Source: Leptasterias polaris (lineage: Eukaryota; Echinodermata; Asteroidea; Forcipulatida; Asteriidae). From it: a DNA stretch of 64,000 nt. Position numbers and translations under genes: made by a program. The notes beneath the pieces were generated by a model, which was given only the letters and a program-made list of their open reading frames with translations, was not told where the DNA came from and did not search any database. This document shows, piece after piece, positions 38,601-53,600 of the stretch (position 1 is its first letter; every line of letters begins with the position of its first letter). Where the stretch lies: NCBI GenBank assembly GCA_037783415.1, contig JAZGTN010000046.1, positions 4,222,501 through 4,286,500 on the forward strand, written 5' to 3'.

Positions 38601-41600
38601 AAGTTTTCATTTTTGCTAAGTATTAAAGGCACTGGACACTTTTGGTAATTACTCAAAATATATATTAGCATAAAAACTTACTTGTTAATGAGCAATGGAG
38701 AGCTGTTGATAGTATAAAACATTGTGAGAAACCACTCCCTCTGAAGTAACGTAGTTTTTGAGAAAGAGGTAATTTCTCACTAAAATATTAAAAGACTTCA
38801 GGCCTGAAGCCCTTTTCAGGCATCTGAAAGCACATAAATTTATGCAACAAGGGTGTTTTTCTTTCATTATTTTCTTGCAACTTCGATGACCAATCGAGCC
38901 CAAATTTTCACAGGTATGTTATTTTATGCTGATGTTGGGATACACCAAGTGAGAATACTGGTCTTTGACAATTACCAAACGTGTCCAGTAAAGGGTGTGC
39001 ATAACATTAGTAAGAGTAAAAATTTAAATGTTCACAGATTTGCACAAAACTTACATGGTATAAAGATGGTCACGGTGGGAAATTTCCCTTGAAATATTTT
39101 TGCTTGAATTGCAACAGTTTTTGAGAAATGAGTAAAACAATTAGTTTTGATCTAACTTAACGTTTGAAAACATTTAAGATTTGTATCAATTTTTTTTCCT
39201 GTGACTCCAATGACCGATTGAGCTTTAACTTTCACAGGTTAGTTATTTCATGTAAATACATTGGGTCACATAAAGTGTGGATACTGGTCTTTGACAAAAC
39301 CGTGTGGATATTAATCGCATACACAGTGGGAGGGTTAACAGTAAACAAAATCCTTTGACACGATTGTTTTAAGGTCGCTACCTTGACAGAGGAGAGAAAC
39401 ACTCTACACTCTGAGAATGAAAACTTACACCAGAGGCTAGACCAAGGCGACAGCGTGGATGACCCAAGGTAATTTCACACTCCTAAACGGATCATAACAT
39501 CCTTGAAAGACTCATTGTATTTCTGCATCCTGGTGTAGTCTATATCAAAGGGAAATACTAATGACAACATGTAGAAGGTTGGATTGCGGATGTAAATATG
39601 AGAAAGGTATCAGGCCTTGAAGAAGGCTCTTGAAGGGGTGAACATTCCCCCGGTAAAGGACACCCCTATGACAAAACACAACATCATAATGGACACTTTT
39701 TGTTTTAAAGGGTCTGTATACGTTTGGTAATGACTCTGAAAATTAATGGCATTGGTAAGAAGTACAGCAGCTTGGGATAGTTTAATGCATTTTGAAAAAC
39801 TTTTCACTTCGAAGTACTGCGGTTATGGAAAAATATATCACTTTTTATCCCCCTCAAAATTTGAATCTGAGAAGCGTAACAGCCGTAATGCTTCTCAGAT
39901 TGTGTATTCCTATAGGGAATATTCTTCCTGCGTGGAAATATGCGCTCCGGTTTTTCGGTGATATCTCAAAAACGTGACCACCTTTTGAAGTGAAATTTTC
40001 ACAAGTTAGTTTTATGGTATATATCTACAATTATATAGGTTTGAAACAAACAATAAGCTTCAATTACCAAACGTATACAGCACCTTTAATAAGGTTAAAT
40101 GAAGCAAACCGTAAAAGCGAAAACTTTGTCTTACAGACTTTGTGTGTGTCCCCAACAGTATTGAACCCTTGCACAACGCAATTTGCTTCTTGCTCTTGCA
40201 GGCTTTTTGCCATGGTGTCCCAAGAATCTAAGATAAAACATGTTTCATACCATACCCTCATAATTCATTATCTTTTCTGCTGATGCAAAGAAATTCTCAT
40301 ATTGATCCTTTTGCACTAACAGCACATGCGGCTACTGTCTGCCTCGCTCACCATTGTAGGAGTCAAATTGCAATAACAAACTATCGTCAAGTGTGTATAG
40401 ATAGGTTGCAGTATGACGTAAATCGGCCATCTTTACGGGCAATTTGGAACACACAGTCATGCGTTACGCGTGAGAACGGCGTGCATCACGCGCACATTTC
40501 ACAAAACTCATTGCATGATTGGTTAGTGAACGACGCGGCTGCGTTAATAATTTGAGCGCTTGACGCGCCTGCAAGCCAAAATGCGATTTGCCCGTAAAGA
40601 TGGCGTCTACTGGAAACTATCTATAGTCGACTCTCAGGTAAGGCTTGCGGGAAGCACCATTTGTAAATCTATTTTGAGTAGTGTATGTTCTGAAAAGAAC
40701 CGGTTGTTGACTACTCAACGCTTCGATCAGTATGCTCTGATCGTCTTCAGGAGAAAGCTGATTTACACATGGTGCTACCGCAAACCTTACCTGATGATGC
40801 TCCCACCTTGCAAAGTTTCAAATCCTACTGTTGACTCTCGTTATAAAAAGGCTGCTGGGACTGTCCAACAGACCTCTTAGTACGAGGAACGCGATAATAA
40901 GAGGACAGCAAAACAAAGAAACGACAAAGCAGAAATGAGATTTGGGTCTTCAGAATGTGCTCTTTATAAGAAAAACCACTTTCTATAGACCATGTTACAT
41001 TTGTTTACAGAGTGGTGACCTTGTACATTCTAATGCATTTCCTGACAGGCAAGATACTACACAGGCTTTATGGGAAAATTAACATTTTGTGTCATAATTT
41101 TCACAAATTCAAAATTTACAAAAGCAACAGCTGTACAGCTTTTGAGATGTCCCCCCTTTCTTCATATCAAAAGTTGAGAAAAATCAGACAGTGCAATCTT
41201 CACAAAACATAAGATTTGTAGTTTTCTTCCATTGATCTGTGTACAAATGTGCCTGCAGGAAGTCCAGGCTCTGTGGCTCTTTTGTAAACATGTGATGTCA
41301 CAGGTCACATCGTCTATAACAAGGTCGCTAGGGCTGGCCAACCTCTTTATAACAGAGTGTTGTTTAAAGAGGACAGCATAACAAAGAAACAACAATGCTG
41401 ACATGAGATTCAGGACTTCAGAATTTGCTCTTTATAAGCAAAACCTCTTTATAACACTGCTGATTATAACGAGAGTTGACTGTCAACACCACGTGGCTTA
41501 AAATGCGCGCTGTACTGTATAAATCACAAAGACTTTGACTTTCAAAATGGCGCAACCGAGACTATTGTGACGATGAGGTCAGTTGAATTGGGTCAATAAA

Positions 41601-44600
41601 GTATTTAAAAGGTTCGGAATAACTTCTTTATTTTCAGCCATTAAATCCTTTACACAGTCTCTTGACTTTACTGCTGATGAAAGTTATGTTTCTTTGGCTT
41701 TAATTCCGTTAATGCTGATAACAATCTTTTCTTGTGATCTAACCATATTGAAAAACTTGTCTCTAAAATGAACAAACAAACTAACTGTTTTATTCTTGTG
41801 CCCTTATTCCTGCTTATTCCTCAAGCAAAAAAAGTGCAAAGCCAGAACATCAAATCAGGTAGTTGACCAATCGGTGGCTTCCCACTAAGCATATGCATGA
41901 CATGAATTATTCATGAAGCACGCCCGGCATGCTACTGTGCTTAATGAGCATGTACTCTCTGTGGTCTCAGGGAAAGAGAGCTGCATAAGATATTCATGAA
42001 TTATTCATGAGGACACCTGGCAGGCTACTTTGCATATTGAGCATGCACTCTCTGTGGTCTGAGGGAAAGAGAGCTGCATCATAAAATGCACCAATTGCAG
42101 AGCTGTTTGTAATGTATGCAAGGATTGCATAATGCATGGTTATGAATTATTCATGAATACTGTTGTGCATGCTGGATTATGCCGGGCGATGTCCAATGTT
42201 TTCTTGGTGGCTGGGACAATGTGTGAACCCTCCTACTTTCCTTCCTTCTTTGATGATCCCAGTATTTGACCAGCAGTTTTTAACTCTCCTTTATGTAGTC
42301 TCTTTCCTGTATAAATTGTATTTGGGTTAGAGTCTATTCAGAGTAACCAATGTTCAATAAAAAAAATAAAATAAAAAAATTGTGGGTGGGTCGGTCAAAA
42401 GAAATAACTGAAAATTAAAGATTACAATTAAAAGAAGAGGAAAAATAGGGAATAATACCCTTGGGTCTCTTCCAGATCAGCTGTTAAGTCTGTGCTGTCT
42501 ATTTTTGGGGGTCAACCTTGTTTTGATAACTGGTCTTCGTGCCTGATTCTAGATGGCAAAAATTTCCTCAACTACAAAGCTGCACGCTGTAAGCCAGGGA
42601 AAACCCAACTCCTAAGCAAGGAGAGCATTCTGCTTCTTTCGAGGTATTACTCTGTTCTTCAGTGTATAGGGTATACATTTCTAAATCAAAATTTTGGGTG
42701 GATGGGTGGGTGAAAACAATTTTGTAAAAAGATAAGAGATTTTAACATTGATTACTCTGAATGTCCCTTGATTATTACTTTTTTTCATCTTCTTTTAAGA
42801 AAAGGAGTTTTTATTTTCTTTCATTTCATTTTATTTAAATCAAATGGTTGTGATGCCTCCCACTGATGCCCCCTTGTGATCGGCGAAGTGTATTTCTAAT
42901 GGTAATACAGTGTTTTTCTGGAAACACTGTTTAAATCTGTAAAGACAAAAATTGTTAATGGCCTGACATTTTGTTACAAGCGCAATCTTTCTCAATTGAT
43001 AACTGACCATACACAACACACACATGATACTGGCTTCGGTCACAGAAAGACTGTTCTAGGGTCAAAGGGGAGGCCATTCAAAAAATTTGCTTTTATTTTG
43101 CTTGTTTTGTGGTGTTTTTTTTATTAAAAACTAGAGGATGAGAACATAGGTTATTCACAATGCAGTGCGCCCTCTACACTTTGCCAAGGAGAGGCCACTT
43201 GTAGTATTGGGAAGAGGATTGACAAGTTTTTGGTCAAGTAATAAACCACAGTAAACCATAAAAAGTCGCTTCCCCTTAGTCGCTTCCCTCTGCTGCCGCT
43301 TCCCACGTTAATCAAAAAATAGGGACACCGCCAACATAGGAATCAGTTGGTGGAGCGCAGGCACGTTAATCCTGCTCCAGTAAATTTGTCTTTGTTCATT
43401 CGTGACAAGTTTTTGGTCCTCACGCATCAGTTGCTGCACAACCCTGATTGTTTCGGTTGGTTCGTGGTTTGCAGTAATGTCTTTATGGCATAAAAATGTG
43501 CTGTATTTTTTTTCATTTCGCAAGGCTGTGGAATACTTTTCACTTTCGTGTCAGCTATTTTAAGGTCCCAAACTGCCCCGTCGCTGAATAGACCGATCCA
43601 TTAAGCCCCGCCTCCTTACGAGTTGACCAATCACAGCCACGAAACCTGATCACCATTAGTGCAAAGATCACCAAACGGCCCAAATGGTGATCAGATTTCG
43701 CGGCTGTGATTGGTCATTGAGAAATGGGCGGTGATTAATGGATCGGTGTATTGAGAATGTTTTGGGGGGAGGAAATGGCTTCTCTTGGGTGAAGCTGTAG
43801 AGGGCCCACTGTATTGTGAATTGCCAGTTTGGTTTTTTGTACTCCTCCAAATACCAATTTCCCCTTTAAAAAACATATGCATGATTCTAACGTTAATACT
43901 AACCAGATGCTAGCTAATTTTAAAAGCAATTTCTTCTTTCTTGTGTAATTTAGATTTATGTACACCTTCCCTATAGATGGGTCATGGCCCAGACATAGAT
44001 TTATACTTAAGCATTCAGGCGCACATTACTTATCAAATCGCTGCTAAGGATAACAAAATTAGGCTGCACCTAGCCACAAATGGTTGACACAACATGGAAT
44101 TATGGCCGGTGGTAGCCTTTTTTTTCCTTCTCTGGTAGGCAGAGTTGAATAAACTTTGGCTGGTATTTGTGCTTCCAGGCAGATCTTTGAAGTTGACCCC
44201 AGTTCATTTGTGAGCTTGAATGGTGTAATTCTCGTCTGAATTATTTAATAAGATTCGAGTGTCTCTTGCTTACCTCTACTGAGCACAAATACATGTACAG
44301 TGGTATAACAAGAAAATGTCATTTGTAGGGGCAGGAAATACTTTGTTGGTCTGGGGGGGGGGGGGGGGGGACTTTACACTTTACCAATTAATTACAATGT
44401 GTAATTAGTTGAGGTACAGAAACCCTGACTTACATTATGCATTGCAGAGCTGATGTTCTGGGTAATAGAAAGCGTTACCTTCAACTTCATGAGATGAGTG
44501 TGCATTGCCGAAATTCTGATCAGGCGCAAGTTTTCTTCTACCAAAAATTGTTTCAAGCTGTGATTTCTGCTGAATAGCTCTTAAGACATTGAGCTCCTAC

Positions 44601-47600
44601 ATTGGGGTCGTCATGAAGAATTTTGTATGACCTGTGAGCTCCTGAAAGTGTGTTGACCTAGTGAAGTCGCTTTTAAAAAATATTTCGGCATGTTAAAGGT
44701 GCCCTTCTGTTTCGACTACTTTGCTGCTAAAAAATCTTGCTGCTAAAAGCTCTTTATTTATGTAGGGTCTTTCAAGGGTATGAACTGGATGCACCGAGCT
44801 GTCATTATCATGATGGTAGAGTACATAGAGATGCCCCCTCTAAGTGCATTTCTTTCTTGTTGTTGGTAAAAACAGCAGTCCCGATGCATCATTCTTGTAG
44901 GGGCAAGGCATTTTGTCCTTTGCAAAAGGCAGCTCTATGAGAAACGTAATTTGTACTGTAACACGTCACCAAGGGGCACCAAGGCAATGACCAGGGGCGT
45001 GGAGGCAATTTTGCCTCCGTGAATATCGGGGCCAAATTTCACTGAGCTGCTCAAGCAGAAAAAGTAGCTAAGCACAAAAGCAATTACGCTTACCAGATTT
45101 AGGTTACCAGACAAAACAGCATGTCACGTGTACCATTGTGACTGGTATTCTTGCTCATTTTTTTCTTAGCAGAAATTCGTTAAGCAATATTTTCTGCTTA
45201 AGCATCTCTATGAAACTGGGCCCAGGTCCCAATTTCATAAAGCTGTTTAGCAGAAAATACTGCTTAACAAATTCCTATGCTAAGCAAAAATTGAGTGGGG
45301 CACCAGTCACAACAATGCAAAGTTTATGTAAATTTGGCTGGTAACCTGTTTCTGCTAAGCAATACTTTTCTGTGCTGAGCAAGTTTTTGTGCTTACAAAC
45401 TTTATGAAATTGGGCCCAGGTCTGAATATAATAATTAAACTTTTGTTGATGGGCGATAAATTTCATTTTAATATTGCTAAATTTTCATTTTCATATGTTT
45501 AGTACCCCAGCAGGGCGGAGGCACCAGCACCTTCAGCAAACAGTGGAAGAATTCCAAGAGGAGAACTTCCGGCTGGAAAACCAAAAAGACGATCTCCAGC
45601 TCAGAGTTGACATGCTGGAGAGGGAGATTATAGAGATATCCCAGAAAGTAAGATAGTTCCCAGTTCACTCCGTCTAAAAAAAAGAATCCAGAATTTCTCA
45701 TATTGCAGGGATGAGATTTTTTCAGACTTTTTGTCTGATTTCAGACTTATTATATCAGCCTTGTGAATAAAAAAAACCTCTCATTTTGTTTTCCACATAA
45801 AAGAAAGACTGCCCTTTGATCTACTTCCCTAGTGCTTAGGACACTGTTCCTAAAAGCCCTTTGACTTCCAAACCCTCCCAAGGGGTTACCAAAAGGTAGA
45901 AATGACATCATTTCAACATACATGTAGGCCCTACGTCCTAAAAATTGGATCCAACATGTAGTTTCAGACTTTTTTGCCAGCAATGACTCTCATCCCTGGT
46001 ATTGGTTTCCCTCCTAAAACATTTAACAGATTATTATGTGGTTAGTGATGTTTTCTGGAAAACAAATGATTAAGGCCGTATCTGAATTAGCGGCTACGTC
46101 TACGACTTCGGCTGGTAGGACGTCCTATAGCTGTAGTCGCAAATTCGGACATGCCCCGATCCTCAATCTGTGTTTCTTTAAAGTTTTCACCTAATCTGGT
46201 TAAACGTTCACAGGTTGCTTTTCAGTGTGTTAATTGAAAACTGAATGATACAATATAAGTACTTTTACAAATATTATAGTACTGTCTTACCATCCATAAG
46301 AAGTCAACTCATCCACCAGAGGAAATAACATGAAACTCCTTGTTCCATCCACCCGCACAAACTTACTGAAAGGCTCCTTCTTCCCAGACACCATCCGCCT
46401 GTGGAATTCACTGCCCAAGCAAGTTATTGAGTCACCAACTCTGGATGTCTTCAAGACCAGACTAAACGGTGTCACCTTCAGCTAATTAGCCATCCCCCAC
46501 ACAAAATGCTTAAATTAAATAACTGTTTTTACTTGCACATGCGTATCTTTTTTATGCCTTGAGTTTTGTCTGCCTGCTTGTTTGCACCTCAACCAATAGG
46601 CGAGTATACTCCAGAGAAGGTTTGTGCACAGTATAGGAAGATGAAATCAGTGTGACATGTCATGGCCAAGCGGTCTAGTACACCGAACCCAAGCTCTGGT
46701 TTTGTCAGCAGCAAAGTGTGGGTTCGAATCCCGGTCATGACACTAGTGCCTTTGAGCAAGGCACTTATTAACCATAATTGCTTTGTAGAAAGTTGGAATC
46801 TGCTCTGTCAGCCAGGCTCCTTCTGAGGATACCCATGCCTACATCCTTACAGACTGTGAAGGGGTAACCCCAATTCAGCCCCAAGAGTAGGTGGCAACGT
46901 GCCCTTGTCTTTGGGCCGATAGCCCAAATCAGAATACATGTAGCCCTCGCCATGAAGTGGCCGTTTGGCCCTGTGATGTTAGGCGATTTCTAACAAAAGC
47001 ATTCGCTAAACAAACCAAAGGTTTTTGTATGGGTTAAGACCATTATCTATTGTCAAAAGTGGCACCAATTTTAGGACCACTCTCATTTGCTGTTCTTTTC
47101 TACCCCTTGTGGCGTGTCGTGGCCGAGTGGATAAGAGCACCGAACTCAAGCTTTGGTGTTTCTGATCAGCAGAGTGTGGGTTCGAATCCCAGTCGTGACA
47201 CGTGTGTCCTTAAGCAAGACACTTAACCACATGCTTCGTCCTTCGGATGGGACGTAAAGCCGTAGGTCCCGTGTGTTGTGTAATGCACGTAAAAGAACCC
47301 AGTGCACTTATCGTAAAGAGAAGGGGTTCGCCCCGGTGTTCCTGGTTTGATTGGCTGCATATTGCGCCACAGCACCTTGTAAACCATTACATGGTGCTAT
47401 GCAAAGGAATAGATCTCATACTTCAACACGTAACCCCACATACCTTGTAGGAAAAATACTGAGCGCTTTGAGACACCCATCGGGAGTATAAAGCGCTATA
47501 TAAGAACTGCGTATTATTATTATTATTATTCTCCCTACTTGTAGAATGAGCGGCTAACGAGTCTAGCTGAGGAGGCGAGAGCCTTGAAAGATGAAATGGA

Positions 47601-50600
47601 CGTCTTGCGGCACACCTCAGACAAAGCGTCAAAATACGAGATGGCAATTGAGACTTACAAGAAGAAGCTGGAAGACCTGAGTGACCTGAAGAGGCAGGTC
47701 AAGCTCCTTGAGGATAAGAACACCATGTACATGCAGAACACCGTGGAACTGGAAGAGGTAATGAACCGTACCTGTGTATCTTCAGTTGTAGATGTGGGAG
47801 AAAACCCCCCCCCCCAAAAAAAAAAAAGACTGTGCAAGTCTCATGCGTATCAGAAATGAGAAAACAACTTGAAAAAATACTATTTTTTTCTATGAAATCA
47901 ATTTGTTAAATTCTGTTCATACAAATTTCTTGAAAATATAAATACACATAGCAATTTCTTATAAATACAATGTCAATTTATAAACGATTATACACAATAC
48001 AAACAATTGGTTAACACTGACAAAACCAAATTCAAACTTGGGACGAGGATGCTTGTTTTAAAAAAAAAAAAAATTGCCAATTATGCCCCAATTCGTGCTA
48101 CCGTTACATAGGTTTAATGATAACATGAACGGCAGTTGGGCAAAATTCTTAATTGGTAACAAGTACATGTGTAACCGACCAGTTTCTATTATCAGGGCCC
48201 AATTTCATACAGCTGCTTAAGCACAAAAAGTAGCTAAGCACAACAAAATTTCGCTTACCAGAACAAGGTTACCAGCCAAACTACTATGTCTCATGTACAA
48301 TTTGTGACTGGTATCCTGCTCATTTCTGCTTAGCAGACAATTGTGTCTCATGTACAATTTGTGACTGGTATCCTGCTCATTTCTGCTTAGCAGACAATTG
48401 TTAAGCAAAATTTTCTGCTTAAGCAGCTCTATGAAATTGGGCCCAGCAGCCGATTTCACGAAAGTAGTGCGTAACTTGCGCCATGTCTTAAAGTTACGCC
48501 ATGTAAATGTTGCGCAGCTGCGCCACTTCCTTAAATTGCATTTCACGAAACTTGCCTTAGCTGTGCAACGTTTTAATAACTAAAATAAATAACAAACACC
48601 GCGGACGAGGCTAATATCAACCTTTTCAACGACTGTTGCCTGAAACCACAGAAAAAAATGCAACGGAGCGCCATTTTAAATCGCGATCTTTTTTACACAA
48701 CAACATGTTTGTACGGTAAAGTGTCAACGGCGGTAAGTGTCGGAATAAGATGGCTCAACTTGGACCACTGACTTCGTTTATTTTGAATTCCCATTATATT
48801 TCATTATCTGACTGCTAAATTAAGTTGATGTTGCCATGTATTTTTAAAACAATGCTCGATTAATTTGGTGGGGTGGGCGTTGAATTTATTTTCAGCTGGT
48901 TTTTGAACACAACAATGTAAAAATTACTTGAAAACCAATGGCTGACGAACGTGTTTTTTGTTTTAAGTAAGCTACAGAAAAGAAAGAAAGCAACATCTTT
49001 CGGTAAGCACTGAAATAACGTTGTTTACCGAGGATAGTGTAGCCTACTCGGGTTAAACACGTTGTGCCGTTGGCAGTTTATCAACTTGCGCTATAAAACA
49101 CTGACTTACGCCATCAAAATCGAGTGCGTAAGTTGCGCCATTTTTGTGGCGTAACTTTCAAACTTGCGCCACTTTCAGACGTGGCGTAACTTTCGTGAAA
49201 TCGATCATAAATTCGTGGCGCAACTTACCCCATAAATGTTGCGCAAGTGGACTTACGCCATGGCGTAAAGTTTCGTGAAATCGGCTGCAGGTCTCTTTGT
49301 TGATATGTAAAATTTATTTAACTTTCATATATTTCACGGCTAAATTTTAGTTTCTCAAAAATATGATAACATTTTCATGGCCATAAACTAAACCAAAGGG
49401 TTTGAAGTAACAGAATCGTGCACGGGTAAAACTCAATATGGTTGGAACCAAGTTGGTTGCGGAAGCTTGAATACATGCAAGACTAATCCAGTCTATTGGA
49501 AAAACCGGTGTCACTTTTAGACCAAGAAGAGGATGCTACCCATTTTCAGGATTTTACATTTGTGTTCAATTTCAGTTTTTGTTTGTAGAGGCCAGGCCTG
49601 GACACGTAGGCCATGGCCTCTGTTGCCCCTGGTCTTGGCCTTGGTGCTCCTTAACAAACTTCCCGTAGACTTTCAATGGAAGTGCCCTTTTGCAAAATGA
49701 AAATGGCCTTGCCCTCCCAAAGTTGAAGTACCAGGGGTCGATTTCACAAAGCACTAAGATTCATCTTAAGATGAGTTGTCAGTATTACCATAGTGATTTG
49801 TATTGTGACATCACTCTTTGCTAAGCAACTGCGATGGATTTGCACTTACGATCAATCTTAACTCTTTGTGAAATCGAGCCCAGGCCTGAGAGGCACTTCA
49901 AAATAGGTCCCTTCCTCAATATTGTATTCTTGCCCTTTCCAGGAATTAAAAAAAGCAAGTGCCTTAAAATCCCAGCTTGAGAACTACAAGCGCCAGGTGC
50001 ACGAGCTCCACGCAAAAGTCTCTGAAGAAACCAGGCGAGCTGACAAGGCAGACTTTGAAGGGAAACGACAAGTTGAAAGAGTTGGCCAGATGCAAACGGA
50101 ACTAGAGGTATATAGATAGGAAAGCAAACTGCTTACCAACCAAAGCGACTTAAATGGTATTAATGCAAAAAGTAGTTAATGGCCTGACGTTTCGACCCTA
50201 GCAGAGTCTTTTTCGAAGGCTAAATGACATCACAACACACATAAACAGGTATACAAGTGTAACAAGAGCAGTCAAGTGGAAATACATGAATAGAGAGAGA
50301 GAGAGAAGCAGAAAGCATTCAGAAAAAGCAAGGGGTAAACAATGAATAAGGAGACGAAAGGGGCGGTCGGAGGATTAGGGTTCTACCACAAGACGATGGA
50401 AGCGCAAAAGACAAAATCAAAGGTGGGAAAAGGGGGGACAAAAATTAATTAGTGATTAACCCTCTTGCTGTCTGACCATTCAATACCATTCACTGTGGTT
50501 TTGAATGATAGATAAGCTATGCCAGCCTTGCAATATGATACCATGAGGGAATGCATGTACACAGTACACAGTTAGTTCTGTGCACAGTTGTGCCACCATA

Positions 50601-53600
50601 CACAACTTTGGCAGTTGAATGGTTTCAAATGGTTGGTCAACTCACTTGAAAATGTTGCGAACAGTAGGAGGGTTAAGGCAGACTATGAAGGAGGATATGG
50701 GAGAAAGCAAAGACAAAAGGTTGTTAGTATATAGCTAAGTTTAAAGGTAGGTTATACTTTTGGTAATTGTCAAAGACCAGTATTCTCACTTGGTGTATCC
50801 CAACATATGAATAAAATAACAAACCTGTGAAAATTTGGGCTCAATTGGTCATCGAAGTTGCAAGAAAATAATGAATAATAATAATAAATAATAACAACAT
50901 TTATAATGCGCACATATCCACCCCAAGGGATGCTCAAGGCGCCTAACATACTATTACCCCTGGTCACTGGGCCATTTATTTCATTCCTTAATCATCTCAG
51001 CTCCCTGGGGAGTATACAGCCTGTGCTGCAATATATGCGCTACTAGGCTAAATCAATCACAAGAACCATCTCTGCCCTCACAGGTACCCATTTTACCCCT
51101 GGGTGGAGAGAAGCAATTATAGTTAAGTGTCTTGCTCAGGGACACAAGTGTCACGACCGGGACTCGAACCCACACTCTGCTGAACAGAAACACCAGAGCT
51201 TGAGTTCGGTGCTCTTAACCGCTCGACCACGACACGTCACGAGAAAAAAACACGCTCAAATTAGAAATGTATGCTTTCAGATGTCTAAAAAAAAAAGGCT
51301 TCATGCCTGAACCCTTTTTTAAATTCAAATTTGTTGATGGAAAATTACCTCTTTCTCTAAAACAACTACTTCAAAGGGTGTCATTTCTAACAATGTTGTA
51401 TAATATCAACAGCTCTCTAGTGCTCTGTACCAAGCAAGTTTTTATGGTCTTTAATTGTTGGAGAAATTACCAAAGGTGTACACTCCCTTTAAAGGCCCTG
51501 TACACTATTGGTAAGATCGAAAAACACAAATGTTCACAGATTCACACATAACTTACATGATTTAAAGTAAGTAATGGTAGAAAGGGTTCCTTAAAATATT
51601 TCTGCCTAAAATGCTATCGTTTCTGAGAAATGAGTAAAACAATAGTTTTTATCGCGCGCGATAATAAACTCGATGTTTGAAAAACAGAAAACACATCAGG
51701 TCTCTTTTCACTATTTTCTCGTGACCTCGATGACCAATTGAGCTCAAATTTTCACAGGTTTGTTATTTCATGTATGTGGTTGATTACACAAAACATGAAT
51801 ACTGTCTGTGATTATTTTGTCAGCTCTGCCAATCCTGTATAATACCTTTAAATGGTTTGAAAGATAAAGTTGGAATCTTTCCAATGGTGGTTAATATACG
51901 GGATTGTAGTTCTGCAATCCTCTTAAAATGGTTTGGAACGATTTGGAATCCCAAAACACCGACGGAGCTATTTATTATGTTTGTGTACATAAAGTGTTCG
52001 AGTTCACAATCAATCAGGTCGACTCTCGTCGGACTGCAACAAAAGCACGCCACACATCACGATCTCCCATAGCTGTTCTGATCTCAGCTGCAGAGGTTAG
52101 CTCAGTATCACCACACAACTGGTCCACGTAGGTTAGTGACTGCCCACCTCGAGAGGCTACACCATGTGTGGGTTCCCAGAGAATGAGTTGGCTTGCAGCT
52201 ATATCTGGATGTCGAACGCAGTGTCCAGCCAATCGCAGACGCCTAAGCCTGATAGTTGTAGAGATCTTTGGCAGGTTGCCATAGAGCACCCCGTTGCTGA
52301 CTTTGTCTCTCCAACTCACGTCTAGAGCCATCCTCAGCATGCGAGTGTAACAGCCATCAAGTCGAGCCTCTTGCTTTGTAGTAAGGGTCCATGCCTCAGA
52401 GCCATAGAGTAGGATGGACTCCACGGATGCACGGAATAGAGCTCGCTTGAGTTTGTCCGGCATCATAGACCTCCAGATCTTCTTGAGGTTTTGGCATGCT
52501 TTCCAAGCCTGTGCTTTCCTTACTCGGATGTCCTTGTCTGTTGAGCTGATGTGCGAGCCCAGGTATTCGAGTTCACATTCGGGAAGGAATATTGAGAACT
52601 TTAACGTTTGTTGACCAATCTCAATTTTGGGGGGGATTGTATGAAAGGGCATTCAAAAATTCAACATTATTTTACTTAAAAATGAAATCTTTAGAGTGAT
52701 ATTAGGCTTTGTAAAATTGGCCTCTGAACACATGCATGCTGTTAGGCCAAACAAAAAAGTGTTCTGTTTCCGATTACATGCCATTTTAAAATAGGGTCGG
52801 TAGGTCGGAAAGTTTTGTTTTTTTGCCTTTTTTAAAATTCTGATACGTTTGGCGGGTGTGTAAAAATACCCTACTTGCCCGATTCAAAACTAACAGCGAA
52901 CGTGAAAAAAAAACTGCTCCCAAATCCATCTTCAGTATACTTTTTTAGTTCAATTTTGTTAAAAACATGTTAGTTTGGTCAAAGTCTAACATTTGGTCCA
53001 TATTACCTTCATTTTAAAAATCTGTTGTTATAATTTTAATTTTTTCCCATGTTTTTTTTTCAAGCCGAATAAAAAGTTAAGGGTCGGTCGGAAAACCGGA
53101 AACAGAACACTTTTCTTGTTTGGCCTTATGTAAGAATGTGTGTGGTCAAACAAATAGGTCACCAGCAGTTGTCTTTGTCAAAAAAGCGATTTCTTACAGA
53201 GAGTTACAAACTTTTACTTTTGTGACTCTTTGCAGCGGTTGAGAGTTGAGCGAGACTCACTCCGAGAAACAAACGACGAGCTGACCTGCAACCAGCTCGC
53301 TGGGAATATGGGTATGGGTCTGTCGCCTGACGGGCCATTCAGCCCTGGCAGCCCCCTGTCATCAGGATTTGCCGATATGCTTCCCTCAGAAATAAGGTAT
53401 GTTAACACTCACCCTTAACTCGCCCCGAATCTGAATTGATGACTACAGCTGTAACTCTTCCGCGGATTTCCGCGTTTGATAAAATAGAAATCCACTGTTA
53501 CGAAAAAACTCCGCGTACAAGAAAATCACGCTGCATGAAAAAAAAAATTCAGCGTTGTATGGACAAAAAAATCCCGCTGAGAGAAACATTGCTTATTGAA

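Noticed and set aside
42492..42713. 73-codon ORF that looked like a possible extra HOOK exon
   Set aside because: No HOOK similarity, and exons 6 and 7 join in phase (split Ser codon) without it.
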